Shown here: positions 1-11,141 of the stretch, piece by piece | Numbering within the stretch: the stretch's first letter is position 1 | How the letters are laid out: every line of letters starts with the position of its first letter | NCBI GenBank assembly: GCA_028622995.1 | Contig: JAJQJQ010000034.1 | Coordinates: 434,001-498,000, forward strand | DNA from: Panagrolaimus kolymaensis | Lineage: Eukaryota; Nematoda; Chromadorea; Rhabditida; Panagrolaimidae | DNA length: 64,000 nucleotides | Direction: 5' to 3' | Position numbers and translations under genes: made by a program | The notes under the pieces: generated by a model | Database searches by the model: none | Seen by the model: only the letters and a program-made list of their open reading frames with translations | Told to the model about the DNA's origin: nothing

Positions 1-1364
1 AAACCTAATTTGGGTGCTCGAAGAACAGAGGTAACGGAAAAATTTCCAAAAAAACAGCTTTGATTTTTGGTTGGTTTTTTAGATGCGTTATGAACCATAT
101 AGGATGGCTCGATCGGAAGAACTTTCAAAAATCGCTCATCGAGGGGCTATTGCTGCAGTGGATTGGGTGGATAGTTTAGCAGAAATAGGAGATTTCGCTG
201 ATACTGAAGATAAAATAGCTCTTGTTAAAGCATGTTATGCTCCATTAACCATATTTAACTTTTCTGCGAGAACGGCGCAAAACACTAAAAATCCTGATAT
301 TCTTTGTCTTTGTTCATATTCATATGTGCCAAGAAAATTACCTCCAGAATTTAATGGAACTAAGTAAGCTTAAAATTTGAATCAAAAACAAAGGCAAACT
401 CAAATATTTTTAGTCATTTATCAAATAATCTCATTGATCGAACTTTAAATGAACTTGTTGAACCTCTTCGAAAATTAAATCTTCGAGAAGAGGAAGTTGT
501 GCCTCTTAAAGCCATAATTATATTAAATAATAGTAAGTTTTACAAAAAAAGAAAACTGTTTTTGCTAATTAAAAATTTTAGCCGCCAAAGGTTTATCTCC
601 ACAAGCTCAAGAACAAGTTTATGAACTTCGAAATAAAATTCAAGATATGTTATTTCAAGTAGTTAAAGAATTACATCATCCCATTTATAATCCATCTTCA
701 AGATTTGGCAATTTGCTTCTTTTATTACCAACCATAACTGTAAGTAGTTAAAAGAGAAGCGATTTTAATTGCATCATCACATTTTCTCATATCACTTTTT
801 GCCTTTTTCTTTGTTTCTCATCATTTTTTACCTTCCTTTTTTTTTCAGACGTTATCAGGAGTAATGTGTGAAAATATGCAATTTTGTCAAGTATTTGGTC
901 AAAGGTCTAATTTGGAGCCACTTTTAACCGAACTTTTTGATGATCTTAGTGAACATGCAGGTGGACATGGAGATACATTATCTCCACCTCTATTTGATGG
1001 AAATGAAGTAAATCTACAACCATTTTTACAAGATAGCTTCTCAAAATGCCCTCAAACAACTTCAGTAGAAAAATTTGATGCTTGCACTCAAACTGAAATA
1101 GAAAATTGTTTATCTCCTATGAATTCATTATCATCGATATCATTAATAAGTAGCATGTCATCAAGTGAACATGGCGGCTGTGGTGGCAGAAATCGATCTC
1201 CTTCAATTGAAATTTTACAAAATGATGAGCTTCAAGAAGTTGTAAATCTTGAAAGTTTTGAAAGTATTTTTGGTGAACCTTTTAATAGCTCTGATGATTT
1301 TTCACCTGAAAATCTTTTTGATAATAATCAAGATATATTTAATTTGAATCATGGACATCTTTAA
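1..1364 (+). CDS. HNF4-type nuclear hormone receptor, ligand-binding domain and C-terminal tail (5' part outside window)
   Basis: This is the 3' part of a ligand-regulated nuclear transcription factor; the zinc-finger DNA-binding domain must lie left of base 1. Exons read 1-30, 83-363, 414-532, 582-739 and 849-1364 in one frame. The ligand-binding domain is close to HNF4: a helix with AAVDWVDSLAEIGDF, the segment YVPRKLPPEF, LNELVEPLRKLNL, LKAIIILNN and AKGLSP, then RFGNLLLLLPTIT at the helix 9-10 dimer region. LEPLLTELFDD sits where the HNF4 AF-2 helix lies. After AF-2 comes a Ser-, Asp- and Asn-rich tail of about 125 residues, comparable to the HNF4 F domain. Nematodes carry very many HNF4-derived receptors (established), so I do not assign an nhr number. 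The family call is secure; the exact orthologue is unknown. Confidence 0.85.
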
Positions 1365-2209
1365 ATTTAAAGATTTTTCAAAATATAGGACAGTAGAGAA
1401 AAAAAGACAGCAAAGTTTGTTTTCTATGCAAAAATCTTTGTCGTCGTAAAAACTAGTTATTATTGTTTATTGCTGCCTTACTTACTTTTAATTAATAACA
1501 GATACATAAGACTCAAAAATTATTCACTTTATTTGTAGCTTCTTTGTTTTCTAATCAAAAATCAAATTTAGTAAAAAAAATATTATTATTAATTGTTATA
1601 CTGTAAAAAATATCACTTATTACTTACTTACTTGCCTTGCCAATTTTTTTTATTTTTGTTGTTTAAAAATCTTTATTTCACTTGCCCTTTATTCCGTTGA
1701 AATTATATTGTCATCATCAGTTGTTGTTTATACATAGAGAAAATCAACATTGGGTTTATTTTACTTTTATTTACGGTACATAATTATCATTCACTTATTT
1801 GCTTATAATAAAGCTTTTTACAGCTAAATTTTTTAAATGATTGTAACACAACACGCTTTTTTTTAAATTTTAAACGATTCATCAAAGATGTCAAATCATC
1901 CTTATTATTACTCAGACCTCCCTTATTTTATGATAAAATTTGATATTACATACTTATTTCTGTTGTTTTTTAACAATGCCAACTACACCTTGCCGTTATA
2001 AATAATAAACCTGATTAAAATTTTATTTGTTATTATTATTTTGCTAAATTCCAAAATCCATAAGATTGACGACATAAATATGAAAAACTAAAAATTTTAT
2101 GAAAAGTTTACTTCATATTTTGAACAAGGGCCACATTATATAAAAAATGACAAAATAAAGTAAATCTCGTTCAAGGTTAAAAAATTCTTTTAAAATACTC
2201 ATTCATTCC
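1365..2209. other. Intergenic, between convergent genes
   Basis: This AT-rich spacer separates the 3' ends of the nuclear receptor gene and the chloride channel gene. AATAAA-like motifs are present on both strands. I see no further gene. Confidence 0.6.
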
Positions 2210-3844
2210 TCATTTATCGTTTGTATATTTAAGCCAATAAAAAATATTGAAGATGCAAAACACAACGGGAAACAAGATTCCTAAAAAAAATTTAACATGA
2301 TTAACTAAAAAAGCAAATTTAAATGAATTAAATTAATTTACTTGAAACCCTATCAATGATTCGAACATCCTTTTCCACAGCGCTACGAATTTGATCATAA
2401 ATGGGAAATCTACTTGGTGTATTAAAATTTTCTCTTCTCAAACTTTCTGCTTCATCTTCCTATAAATTATTTGTTAACCTTTTAAAAGCTGAAAAAAAAA
2501 ATCACAAATAAAAGTTGCTGAAGTTCGATGGAATTTGAATTATTGTTTTTAGCTAATTGAGATGTAAATAAATAAGTAACAATTGCAAATTCAATCAAAG
2601 AAGCCAAAATAAAAATAATGCATGCTGAAATAAAAAATATCAATTTTTACAACAACAAATTATTCTTTTTACCAAAAATCCAAACATCAATAGCTTTAAT
2701 ATAAGAAACAGGTGGCAAAATTTCATTTAACCCCGAAGATAAAATGTGAGAAGATAAAAGAACAATAAGGCCAAGAGCAATTCTTCCAGGAACATTGGAT
2801 GGATGAAGCCAAAATGAAATCCAACTAATCATTACTAAAGCCGCAGAAGGAAGATAAAGGTGAATTAAAAAGAAGTCAAATCTCCTGGATAATACAAGCC
2901 AAATCTGTCCGCAAGAATATGTGCCAGACCAAGTTTTGCTAGTGCAAGAATCATTTGAATAATTTGTAAAATCAAATTGTGGTAAAGAATCTCTGAAGCC
3001 CGATTTAATTTGAATTGGATTAGTGTCTTTCCATTGGTAATCTAAAAAAGTTAGAAATAGATTTGTCGACAAAATTTAGAAAAATTACAAATGTCATCGG
3101 CTGTGTAAGCGTAAGAACCAAATTGAAATCCGCAATGCTAAAACCCTCTTTCGAAAATTAAAAAAAAATGATAAAAATTCTATACTTGAACATCCATTGG
3201 GTAATAATGAAAATCCATAAGACATGAAAAAGTCATAGTTAGTCGAACGCTATAAAGCACATTTCCATTTCGATAAACTCGAAGAAAAGCATTTGGTTCA
3301 TCTAATTCATGTCGATGCCCACTTTTTTCATTCTTAAAATTTTACATTAATCATAGTCAATTTTATTAAAGAAAACCTGAAAAAAGGTATCAGGCTTCCA
3401 TATTTTTTGCTCAGAATTTATAACAATTAAAGGCGCTCCTTCCTTTGTTTGATTTTCCCAAACCAATCGAGGATCGCGCCATTCTTCACGGAAAGTAAAT
3501 TGAAGCTGATATTCCATATTTTCATCACTCAGATGCGAAATGGCTCGAAGATAAGTGTTAACTTTAACTATCACTGACTGAGCTTTTCCATTCGCATCAT
3601 ATTCAATAGGTCTGGTTAAATGAATTTGTTCATCGCTCTTTAACAAATCGCTAAAAGCCTTTTCGTCTTTCCTAAAAGTAACAAAACATTTGACTAATTT
3701 TGTAAAACTTCCTTACCAATATTGTGAATGCTTGTTTTCTGCAAAGCAACTAACACAAAATAACAAGCTAGAGAAGATACATATTTAATAAATTCACATC
3801 TAAAAGAAATATAAACTTTACCTTAAAATTAGAAGAACTATCAT
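2210..3844 (-). CDS. Cys-loop ligand-gated chloride channel subunit, glutamate-gated-chloride-like
   Basis: This is a subunit of a pentameric, probably anion-selective channel in the plasma membrane of neurons or muscle. A short first exon (ATG at 3844) joins through the acceptor TCTCTAG to give the signal peptide MIVLLILSLLFCVSCFA. The extracellular domain has KIWKPDTFFQ, the Cys-loop CLMDFHYYPMDVQHC and a second disulfide pair CTSKTWSGTYSC, a hallmark of GluCl and GlyR-type channels. M1 to M3 follow: SRRFDFFLIHLYLPSAAL, then PGRIALG plus the M2 helix, then KAIDVWIFACIIFILASL. M4 (RILFPVVFCIFNIFYWLKY) is on the last exon, 2210-2280. The usual PAR selectivity motif reads PGR and several M2 positions are unusual. 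One donor near 2510 is weak. The class is secure; the ligand is not. Confidence 0.85.
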
Positions 3845-4555
3845 TTTTCGACTTTCTATCTTTAAAATAAACAGGTTTTTATTGCATTTACTTTCATTTT
3901 ACTTTCAACTACTAAATTTCCATGTATAATTTGTAGTTTATGAGAATTATTTTATACCTTATGTAAAAAATAAAGTAGTAAATACATGTGACAATCAATT
4001 CAGCATCTTTTTGCCGAGCAGAGTCTGCACTTGTTAAAAAAAGATGTAATTAAAACCTGTCATGTTTTATAACGTATTTTTAATTTTTCTTAAATTTATG
4101 GTTTTGATTTAGAAGAGTAAAAATCAAGAAAACAAAAACACAATAAATTAAGTTTTTAAAATTTTGATATCTTTTTTGTAAATGAAGAAAATATAATAAA
4201 GATAAAATATGTATTAATTAATTAATATTTGGTGATGCTTGACATACTTTTACAAAAGGAAAAACATAAAGACATTATTCTTTTCTTTAGCACCTTTTAA
4301 AAAATATGTTTTTTATTTTGCCACTACAAAGCTCACATGGATTTATTAAGAAAGTATGTATATTTTTTTCTTTTTCTTTTTTCTGTTTTTTTTATGCTGA
4401 CTTACTTAAGCCCCTCATAACTAAATGAAATAAAAAAATAAAATAAAGAAAGAAAAAAACTAAAAGCTAGCTTCATTTTTTTTAGCTTTCTTACTTTTTT
4501 ATATCTTGACTGCCATGATTAATCTTTATTTATTTAGTTATTAATTAGTTAGTTA
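3845..4555. other. Intergenic, shared upstream region of two divergent genes
   Basis: This is 711 bp between the starts of the channel gene (-) and the myristoylated-protein gene (+). It presumably holds both promoters. Only AT-rich sequence and T-runs are visible. Confidence 0.6.
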
Positions 4556-6169
4556 ATGGGCTGCGCAACAAGTATGTCTGCAACTCGTTCAAAAAAATTT
4601 CCAAATACTATCATAATTACGGGTACAAAAAATAATATTTCTTTAAAAGGTAAAGTATGATTTTTTATTTGTGTTTTATTTTTGCTATGTTTTCTTTCTT
4701 CTTCAGGTTATTTAGAAAGAGATGAAAAGCAACGAGAACAGCAACAATTTGGTAATAAAAATATTGTCATGGGATTAATTAGAGATAAAAGAGTGGGAAG
4801 ACATAATAGCGACACAAATTTAATTCATGTGAGGCAATAAATGTTTTAATATTTTAGCTAATTTTTTCTTTAGGTTGGTTATTTAAAATCCAATTCAATT
4901 TATGGCAGACCTAAACCAAGTGGAGATGATTTTAAATTTATTGAACAAAGATTGACGCCGCATGAAGTTGAAAGCCAGCATACTGAAACTACTATTCTAA
5001 CTGATACCGATAGTATGCAAATTTTCTAAATTTTAATTAAATAGAATATCTAAAAATACATTACTTTTATTTAAAGGGAGTGTCCCAAACGATGAGAAAA
5101 CCCTTACAGCGGGTGTTCCTAGCCCGAAAGTTTTTCTTCACTGTCTCCAAGTCTTACAAAGTTTTACAAAGTTTTTTCAAAAGCTTACGAAATTTTTTCA
5201 AAATGCTACAAAAAGCTACAAAAATTCGTAGCACTTTGTAAGCTTTTGAGACAATGAAACTTTCGGGCTAGGAAAAACTTTCGGGCTAGGAACACCCGTC
5301 GTAGTAAAATTATTCTCATCGTTTGGGACACTCCCTTTAAGGCAGCGAAAAAAGTTATGCTGGTGGAGCTCGAAAAGGTAGAACCATTTTAATTCCACCT
5401 GCAAGGCAACAACAACAGCAACCATCTACTTCTCATTCATCCTCATCTAAAAATAGTCCACATTGGGCTGCAGCTGATTATCAAAAAAGATTTAAAGATG
5501 TAAGATTAAAAATGAGTAAAAACTATTCATAATAAAAATATTTTTTGTTGCAGATAAAAGATGTCAAAGGCGTGACACCCAAATGGAAGCAACAACAGAA
5601 ACAAAATGAAACACAACCAAGATCCGAAATTCAAAGTGCTCAACCAAGGGAGCGTAAAAAGAAAGTTATTGAACCTCCACGAATGGAAATAGTTAATCAT
5701 ATTTCAAGAGAAGAGTATATAAAGTTAGTTTTAATTATTTATATTTTTCGCGAAACATCAGACAATTAAATGCTTTTTTATTTTTATAGCGAAGCTGCCA
5801 CATCTTCAACTGTCCCAACATCTTCTTCTGGTCCACCAGAAGCATCTTCAATTTCCATAGTTCATGCTCAAGTTAAAAATAAGAATATTGCATCCTTGCA
5901 AAATGCTCAGGATGATATAAGTGAAAGCAGCTTTGTTGTTGCACATCATACTTTGAATGTATTTTTTGAGATTAAAATGTTTCTTAAAAACAGAGACCTT
6001 TTTATTTTAGGTTGCCTGGGAACAAGATTATCATCATCGCCGACTAAAATTAGAATGGCAAAAAAATGATTCCGATTCTGAAGGTGGAGGTGGCGAAACA
6101 ACTCCGCAAAATCAAATAACCAACAAAAGCATTATTGAAGTCGATGAAATAAAAGAATTGAATAATTAA
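4556..6169 (+). CDS. Unrecognised protein with an N-terminal myristoylation/palmitoylation motif
   Basis: The product begins MGCATS: Gly2 followed by Cys3 and Ser6 is the classic dual N-myristoylation and S-palmitoylation signal, so a membrane-attached cytosolic protein is expected (established motif; inferred location). Exons are 4556-4649, 4707-4828, 4874-5012, 5342-5499, 5554-5723, 5790-5958 and 6011-6169, with consistent phases, giving about 335 residues. The rest is hydrophilic and low in complexity: a Gln run followed by STSHSSSSKN, a basic stretch PRERKKKV, an acidic and glycine-rich patch DSDSEGGGGE, and no transmembrane helix or known domain. Intron 3 (5013-5341) contains a 262-bp MITE abutting the acceptor. 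I do not recognise the family. Reading order and splice phases support a real gene. Confidence 0.65.
5071..5340. mobile_element. Non-autonomous TTAA-flanked inverted-repeat element (MITE 1)
   Basis: TTAA at 5071-5074 and 5337-5340 flank a 262-bp element (5075-5336). The termini are a perfect 24-bp inverted repeat beginning AGGGAGTGTCCCAAACGATG. Just inside lies a second inverted repeat containing GGTGTTCCTAGCCCGAAAG, and its TTTCGGGCTAGGA part is duplicated on the right side. The centre is a run of TTACAAAG and CTACAAAA motifs. There is no coding capacity. TTAA target duplication is typical of the piggyBac superfamily (established), but the AGGGA ends are not the usual CCC/GGG piggyBac ends, so the superfamily is inferred. 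Confidence 0.85.
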
Positions 6170-6443
6170 TTATTAATGCCACCTTTTTATATTTATGCAA
6201 ATTATAAAATTTAAATTAATTGTTTGCTGCAATTTTATTATTTTTTGTACACATTTATTTACGTTTCAAAAAAATCTTATACGAAGAAAAAAAATGTGGT
6301 TGTTACGGACATTGCATGTTTTTGTTGACGTTGTCATGACAACTTCATTAATACTCATGCATGTTCTTTTTCTTTTTTCTTGGCTGGCGGCTACTAAAAA
6401 TAAAATCATAAGGCGGCTTACTTAATTTTTTTTAAATGTTGTT

Positions 6444-7074
6444 ATGGCAGAATTACATATCATTGGTCAAATAGAAAGTGGTAAAAATTTTCCTGATAAT
6501 AATTTATGTTGTCGATGGGCTTTACAAATAGGTACTTTTTATTCTTTTGAAAAATGTTATTTCTAACTATTGAATTTTTAAGGTGGTGGATGGAGAATAA
6601 TCGAAGGAGAACATGAGGGCCAAACTCAAACAGATTTACCAACCACTCATGCAGCCTATTTTGCGCATCCAATTGAAATTCATTTAGCAACTAAAACAAT
6701 TCAAGGTTGGCCAAGAATCAATATTGAAGTATGGCATCAAGATAATTATGGAAGGCAAGAAATTTATGGTTATGGAACAATTTTTATTCCCACTTCTCCA
6801 GGCGAGCACCTTGTAAGTTTTAAAACTTTAGAAATTATGTTTATTCATTCCTTTTTTTAAATTTAAGATTGAATGCCAATGTTGGAGACCGAAAGGAACA
6901 ACGAAGGATGAAATAATGCAATATTTTGTTGGTGGTGGACTTCAACTTAGATCCCTTGCAGCTTTAGAATCACCCGAAGAAAGAATGAAATTGCAAACAA
7001 TTGCTATGGGAACTGTGAGCTTTAGGTTATCACTTATTACTCGACATTTTGATAGATTTGGTATTGGAATATAA
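6444..7074 (+). CDS. B9D2: B9 domain-containing protein 2 (ciliary transition zone)
   Basis: B9D2 (MKSR-2 in nematodes) is a component of the Tectonic/MKS complex at the ciliary transition zone. Three exons, 6444-6531, 6583-6812 and 6868-7074, give about 174 residues, the family's usual length. The start MAELHIIGQIESG matches the very conserved MAELHVIGQI opening of the family. Further family signatures are GEHEGQTQTDLP, AYFAHPIEIHLATK, IQGWPRINIEVWHQD, the IPTSPGEH turn, the FVGGGLQL segment and the C-terminal RHFDRFGI. The whole protein is a single B9 (C2-like) domain. It lies 274 bp downstream of the myristoylated-protein gene on the same strand; a functional link is not shown. In a nematode it would act in ciliated sensory neurons. 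Confidence 0.93.
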
Positions 7075-7308
7075 AAATTTATTAATAGAAAGAAATATAC
7101 AAAATTATTTAATTTCAATTATAAATTTTAATAAAGTTAATTACAACAAAAAAAGAGTTAAATTTACAAAATTACAAAAGTAAATTCAGATCAGTTGAAT
7201 TTTAACAAAAATACATTTAAAAAAAGATTATTTAGGCAGTAAAAGATTAATAATAAAATAATATTATATTTGGCATAGAAAGAAAAAAAATAAAAGAAAA
7301 TAAGAGAT

Positions 7309-8177
7309 TCAAAATCGGCAATCAACGAATTGCAAGATTCGACCAAGTATTGTCCAAGTATATTGTGAACCTCCCACATTTGTACATGATGCTATTAATG
7401 AAGGTGATGCGCTGATTGAGGCACGTTGCTAAAAAAATCCTCGGGTATAAAGTTGCAATTAACCGATTTGAAATTTTTGAAATTAAAACTTTTACCTGAT
7501 CATAACCTTCTACTGTAGCAGCTTGTCCACCAGTTGTGCATGTAATTGCCACGGTAGCTGCTTGACTATGAGTATTTCCAAAGCTTACATCACTGTAATC
7601 AAATCGGTATTGATCTGCTTGATCCACAGCATTTACAGGATAAAGAATGAGATCGGAACATCGAGCTCCAACAAATGCTTAAATTTAATTTATTATTACT
7701 TTTTTTGCTTTTATTTTCATTTTCCTTTCTGATGTTTTTTTTTTTGCTAGTGCTCCAGAGATTTTGGGAAAAAAATATTCAATGCAAAAATACGTAAATC
7801 AATTATGAAATGGTTGACTGCGCTAAATAATAACCTTTTTTTCTGGATTTCAAAAGGGCAAAAAGCTCGTTTTGAAAGAAGAAAAAAATATATCCAATAA
7901 AGGATGATCGACTGCTGAACTTTGGATGACAAAAATAGGATCAACAACAACACAACTTTAGTAGCAGAATAAAAAAAAGGTTAAAAAATCGTAAAATAAA
8001 GCAATTTATTTTGCAGTAAAAAAAACAGCTCTTGCAAAGCATAAAAGTTTGAAGAAAAGCAGTTAACGACAAAAATGATTACTTACCTGGATCTTGACTT
8101 GGAACAAATCCGGGTGGAGCACAACAATGAATAAATGATATTAGAAACAGAAGCAAAATGAGAAAATGAAGCCTCAT
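7309..8177 (-). CDS. Small secreted cysteine-containing protein, C6-like
   Basis: The first exon (start 8177) gives the signal peptide MRLHFLILLLFLISFIHC, followed by CAPPGFVPSQDP. An intron of about 400 bp follows, then the mature part on two exons ending at 7309. The mature domain has Cys in GARCSD, AITCTTGG, IASCTNVGG and the terminal VDCRF, with strand-like, Thr/Ala/Gly-rich segments between them. This pattern resembles the nematode C6 extracellular domain (ITC plus TGG, ending with a WxxxG-like strand), but the match is weak and I could not align it. It is probably a secreted single-domain protein of about 125 residues. Confidence 0.6.
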
Positions 8178-9417
8178 TTCGGCGTTAATGAATATCCGCT
8201 AATACTTGACAATGTTTTGAAAGATTACGGTAATACACTAAAAATAATATTTATTAAATTAAAAGCAAAAGAAATTTTTTTTGACAGTTATAAAATAAAA
8301 TTCTTGAGAAAATAAATAAATTCGATTTCATTCCAAAACAATCGACCGGAAATGGAGAGGCACGGATTCTCTCTATATTATTTAAAAAAGAAAAATAAAA
8401 AAAGAACAAAGTCAAAAAAAAATTGAATAGAATAATTTTTTTTCGGAGGCGCAAATTATAAATAAATTTTATATTCAAAAACTGTAAGATGAGTTTCTCT
8501 TTTTTTCTTCACTTTTCATTTTCTGACCCATAGAAAGAAACAATGAAGAACGAGGGATACTAAAAATGACCATCAATTTTCAAAAAAGGGGAGAAACTAC
8601 TCCGTTAAAAATCAGAAAGCTTCTCTGCCTAGGGCAACAAAAAAAAGAAAAAAAAACGGTAGCCGAGGAGACCAAAAAACAAGAGAATAAAAAACCCTAA
8701 AAAGTAAAAAACAAATGTTTTATTACGAAAACTTAACTAAAAATTTTAAACGAAAGTATTACTGTCACTTTTTATAAATATCCTTTTTAAAAAAGCCGAA
8801 AGAAGTGAAAGGTGCTGATGATTTTTTTTTACCTGAACCCCATTTACCGTTTTTTTGCATTTGTTAGTCAAAGGCAAGGGTGGAGTCTCAAAGCTGACAA
8901 TAGACAATAGTATTTTTTCAATTTGGTCATTCTTTTTTTTGTTGATGTTGAGCTATTCACTGTAAACTTGAATTATCTTTTTATTTCCCAATTGACATGA
9001 TCATTGAAGCGGATCTAGAGCAGCAGCAGAAGTAACATCACAAATGCATACTCGTTGTTGTTGCTTGCCATTCGATGATTATAACTTACTCATATTAATA
9101 AAGAGAATGGTTGGTCTACGAGAAGAACAGGTTTCACAATTGTGACAACAGCAGGTAAGGAAAATGACCACAACTCATCCGGTTTTTTTCCATTTTTTGT
9201 TGTAATAGTTGGGAGATTACTTGAGGGCATCTGAGATTTAATTCTAAATAAAAAAATTTTTACAAATAAAAAAAACTCGAATGAGGCAAAAGAAATCCGA
9301 TTTATTAACGTCATAACCACGTAACAATAATATGCAAATAAACAAATCATCAACATAACAAATACATATCTAATATAATTAACTAATATAAACTAAATCT
9401 AATAAGTGTATTCCATC
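8178..9417. other. Intergenic region
   Basis: This is 1.24 kb upstream of the small secreted-protein gene and downstream of SUCLG2. It contains A- and T-runs and a few short chance frames, and no recognisable gene or repeat. Confidence 0.55.
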
Positions 9418-10886
9418 TCAAGAAGAGGATTCAGCAGCAGTTTTTTGTATGATTGCGACAGCTTTTTGAGCAGCTTCTTCAAGACATGTTGCAGTAATAA
9501 ATGGCAATCCACTGTTTTTGAGACATTCTTTTGCAGCATCAACGTTTGTTCCTTCCAATCGTATGATTAATGGCACATGAAGTTTGATTCTTTTACATGC
9601 TTTGATAATACCTTGTGCAACAGTTTCGCAATTCACAATACCACCAAAGATGTTCACAAGGATTCCTTTTACCTGAAAAAGAAAATGTAAATTAAAGGAA
9701 AAGGTTTTGATTAGCTCACTTTAGGATCAGAACAAATAATTTGAAATGCATGATAAACTTCATTTTCGGTAACAGCACCGCCAACATCAAGAAAATTTGC
9801 TGGACTTCCACCAAAATGTTTGATAATATCCATCGTAGCCATTGCAAGACCAGCACCATTAACTAAACAAGCAATATTACCATCCAATCCAATGTAGTTG
9901 AGATGATGTTTCTTAGCTTCAATATCACGAGAGTCTTGTCCTTCATGATTATCCATAGCAAAAATATCTTTTTGTCGATAAGCAGCATTATCATCGAAGT
10001 TTAACTTTGCATCAACAGCGAATACTCGACCATCATTCGTTTCAGCTAATGGATTGATTTCAATTTGAGTGGCATCAACTTCAATGAAAAGTTCATACAA
10101 TCGTTTTATTTGTTCAGCCGCAGTTGAAAGAAGTTCATCAGGAAATTCTAAGAATTTTGCAATCTTTTTTGATTGATATTCAGTGATTCCAGTGGTAATA
10201 TTGATAGGAGTCTTTAAGATCATTTCAGGCTTATGTTCAGCGATATCTTCAATATCCATCCCACCAGCTGGTGATGCAATAATAACAGGACCATTTGAAT
10301 CACGATCCATTAAAATGGCAAGATATGTTTCACGACTGATTGGAATTGATTCAGCAACCATAACTTTGTTTACTTTAACACCGGAAGGATCTGTTTGTTT
10401 TGTAACCAAGCGCTTTCCGATCATTTCTTTTATTGAATCAAGGATGTCATCTTTTCTAAAGAACAAAATTATGATAAGGATATAGATTAATAAAGTAGCA
10501 TACATACCTTCTAGAAATATATACACCACCAAGATTTGTAGGACCATCAATGAATTTTCCTTTGCCGCGACCACCAGCAAGGATTTGAGCTTTCACAACA
10601 TATTCATCATGATCTAAAGACGTTTATTAATAAGGCACAACAGTTAAAATGCATACGAAAGCTTTCAAGACATTTTTCAGCTTCATTTACATTGTCAGCA
10701 ACAAAAAATCGTTGAACATTGCATCCTTTCTTTTCCAGCAAAGTTTTGCTTTGGTATTCTTGAAGATTGAGGAAACGCACTTGAGAACAACGCTAAAAAA
10801 ATAAACGATGAAAAGGCATACAAATATAGAAAAATTAAACATACCGAAGAAACACTCTTGATAATTTTAATGTTGTTTCGTAGCAT
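9418..10886 (-). CDS. SUCLG2: Succinyl-CoA ligase (GDP-forming) beta subunit, mitochondrial
   Basis: It catalyses, with the alpha subunit, the substrate-level phosphorylation step of the TCA cycle (succinyl-CoA + GDP + Pi to succinate + GTP + CoA) in the mitochondrial matrix. The start MLRNNIKIIKSVSSRCSQ is a basic, Ser-rich targeting peptide. The mature protein starts with LNLQEYQSK. The ATP-grasp region carries KAQILAGGRGKGKF, VAESIPISRETYLAILMDR, and DATQIEINPLAE with the metal-binding residues. The CoA-ligase domain has YIGLDGNIACLVNGAGLAMATMD, then NIFGGIVNCETVAQGI and RLEGTNVDAAK. The length of about 425 residues is normal. Wording such as SPAGGMDIEDIAEHKPE matches the GTP-specific (G2) rather than the ATP-specific (A2) paralogue. 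A TTTTCAG acceptor precedes the ATG. Confidence 0.93.
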
Positions 10887-11141
10887 TTGGTAATAACTGA
10901 AAATACAAACATTGTTGAGTAAGAAAGTTGTCAGCAATAAAATCAAATAACGGTAACAAAAGTTATAAATGATCCGCGAAAGCTCAAAAAACAAACAAAT
11001 TGCACGAAAAAGGAAAGAAAGACCGGATGGATTAAGTTTGAAGTGAGCGACATAATGTATTACTCAATCAAACGCAAATAATAAAAGTACCTAACTAAAA
11101 AAGGACAGTTTTACTCTAACTTTTTAAAAGATTATTGCATA
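10887..11141. promoter_or_regulatory. Compact divergent promoter region
   Basis: Only 255 bp separate the SUCLG2 start (-) from the start of the next gene (+). Both transcripts must initiate here or be trans-spliced. A TTTTCAG-type acceptor for SUCLG2 lies at 10897-10905. No other element is recognised. Confidence 0.5.

Noticed and set aside
5216..5425. Minus-strand frame across MITE 1
   Set aside because: It reads through terminal repeats and coding exon antisense; no transposase similarity.
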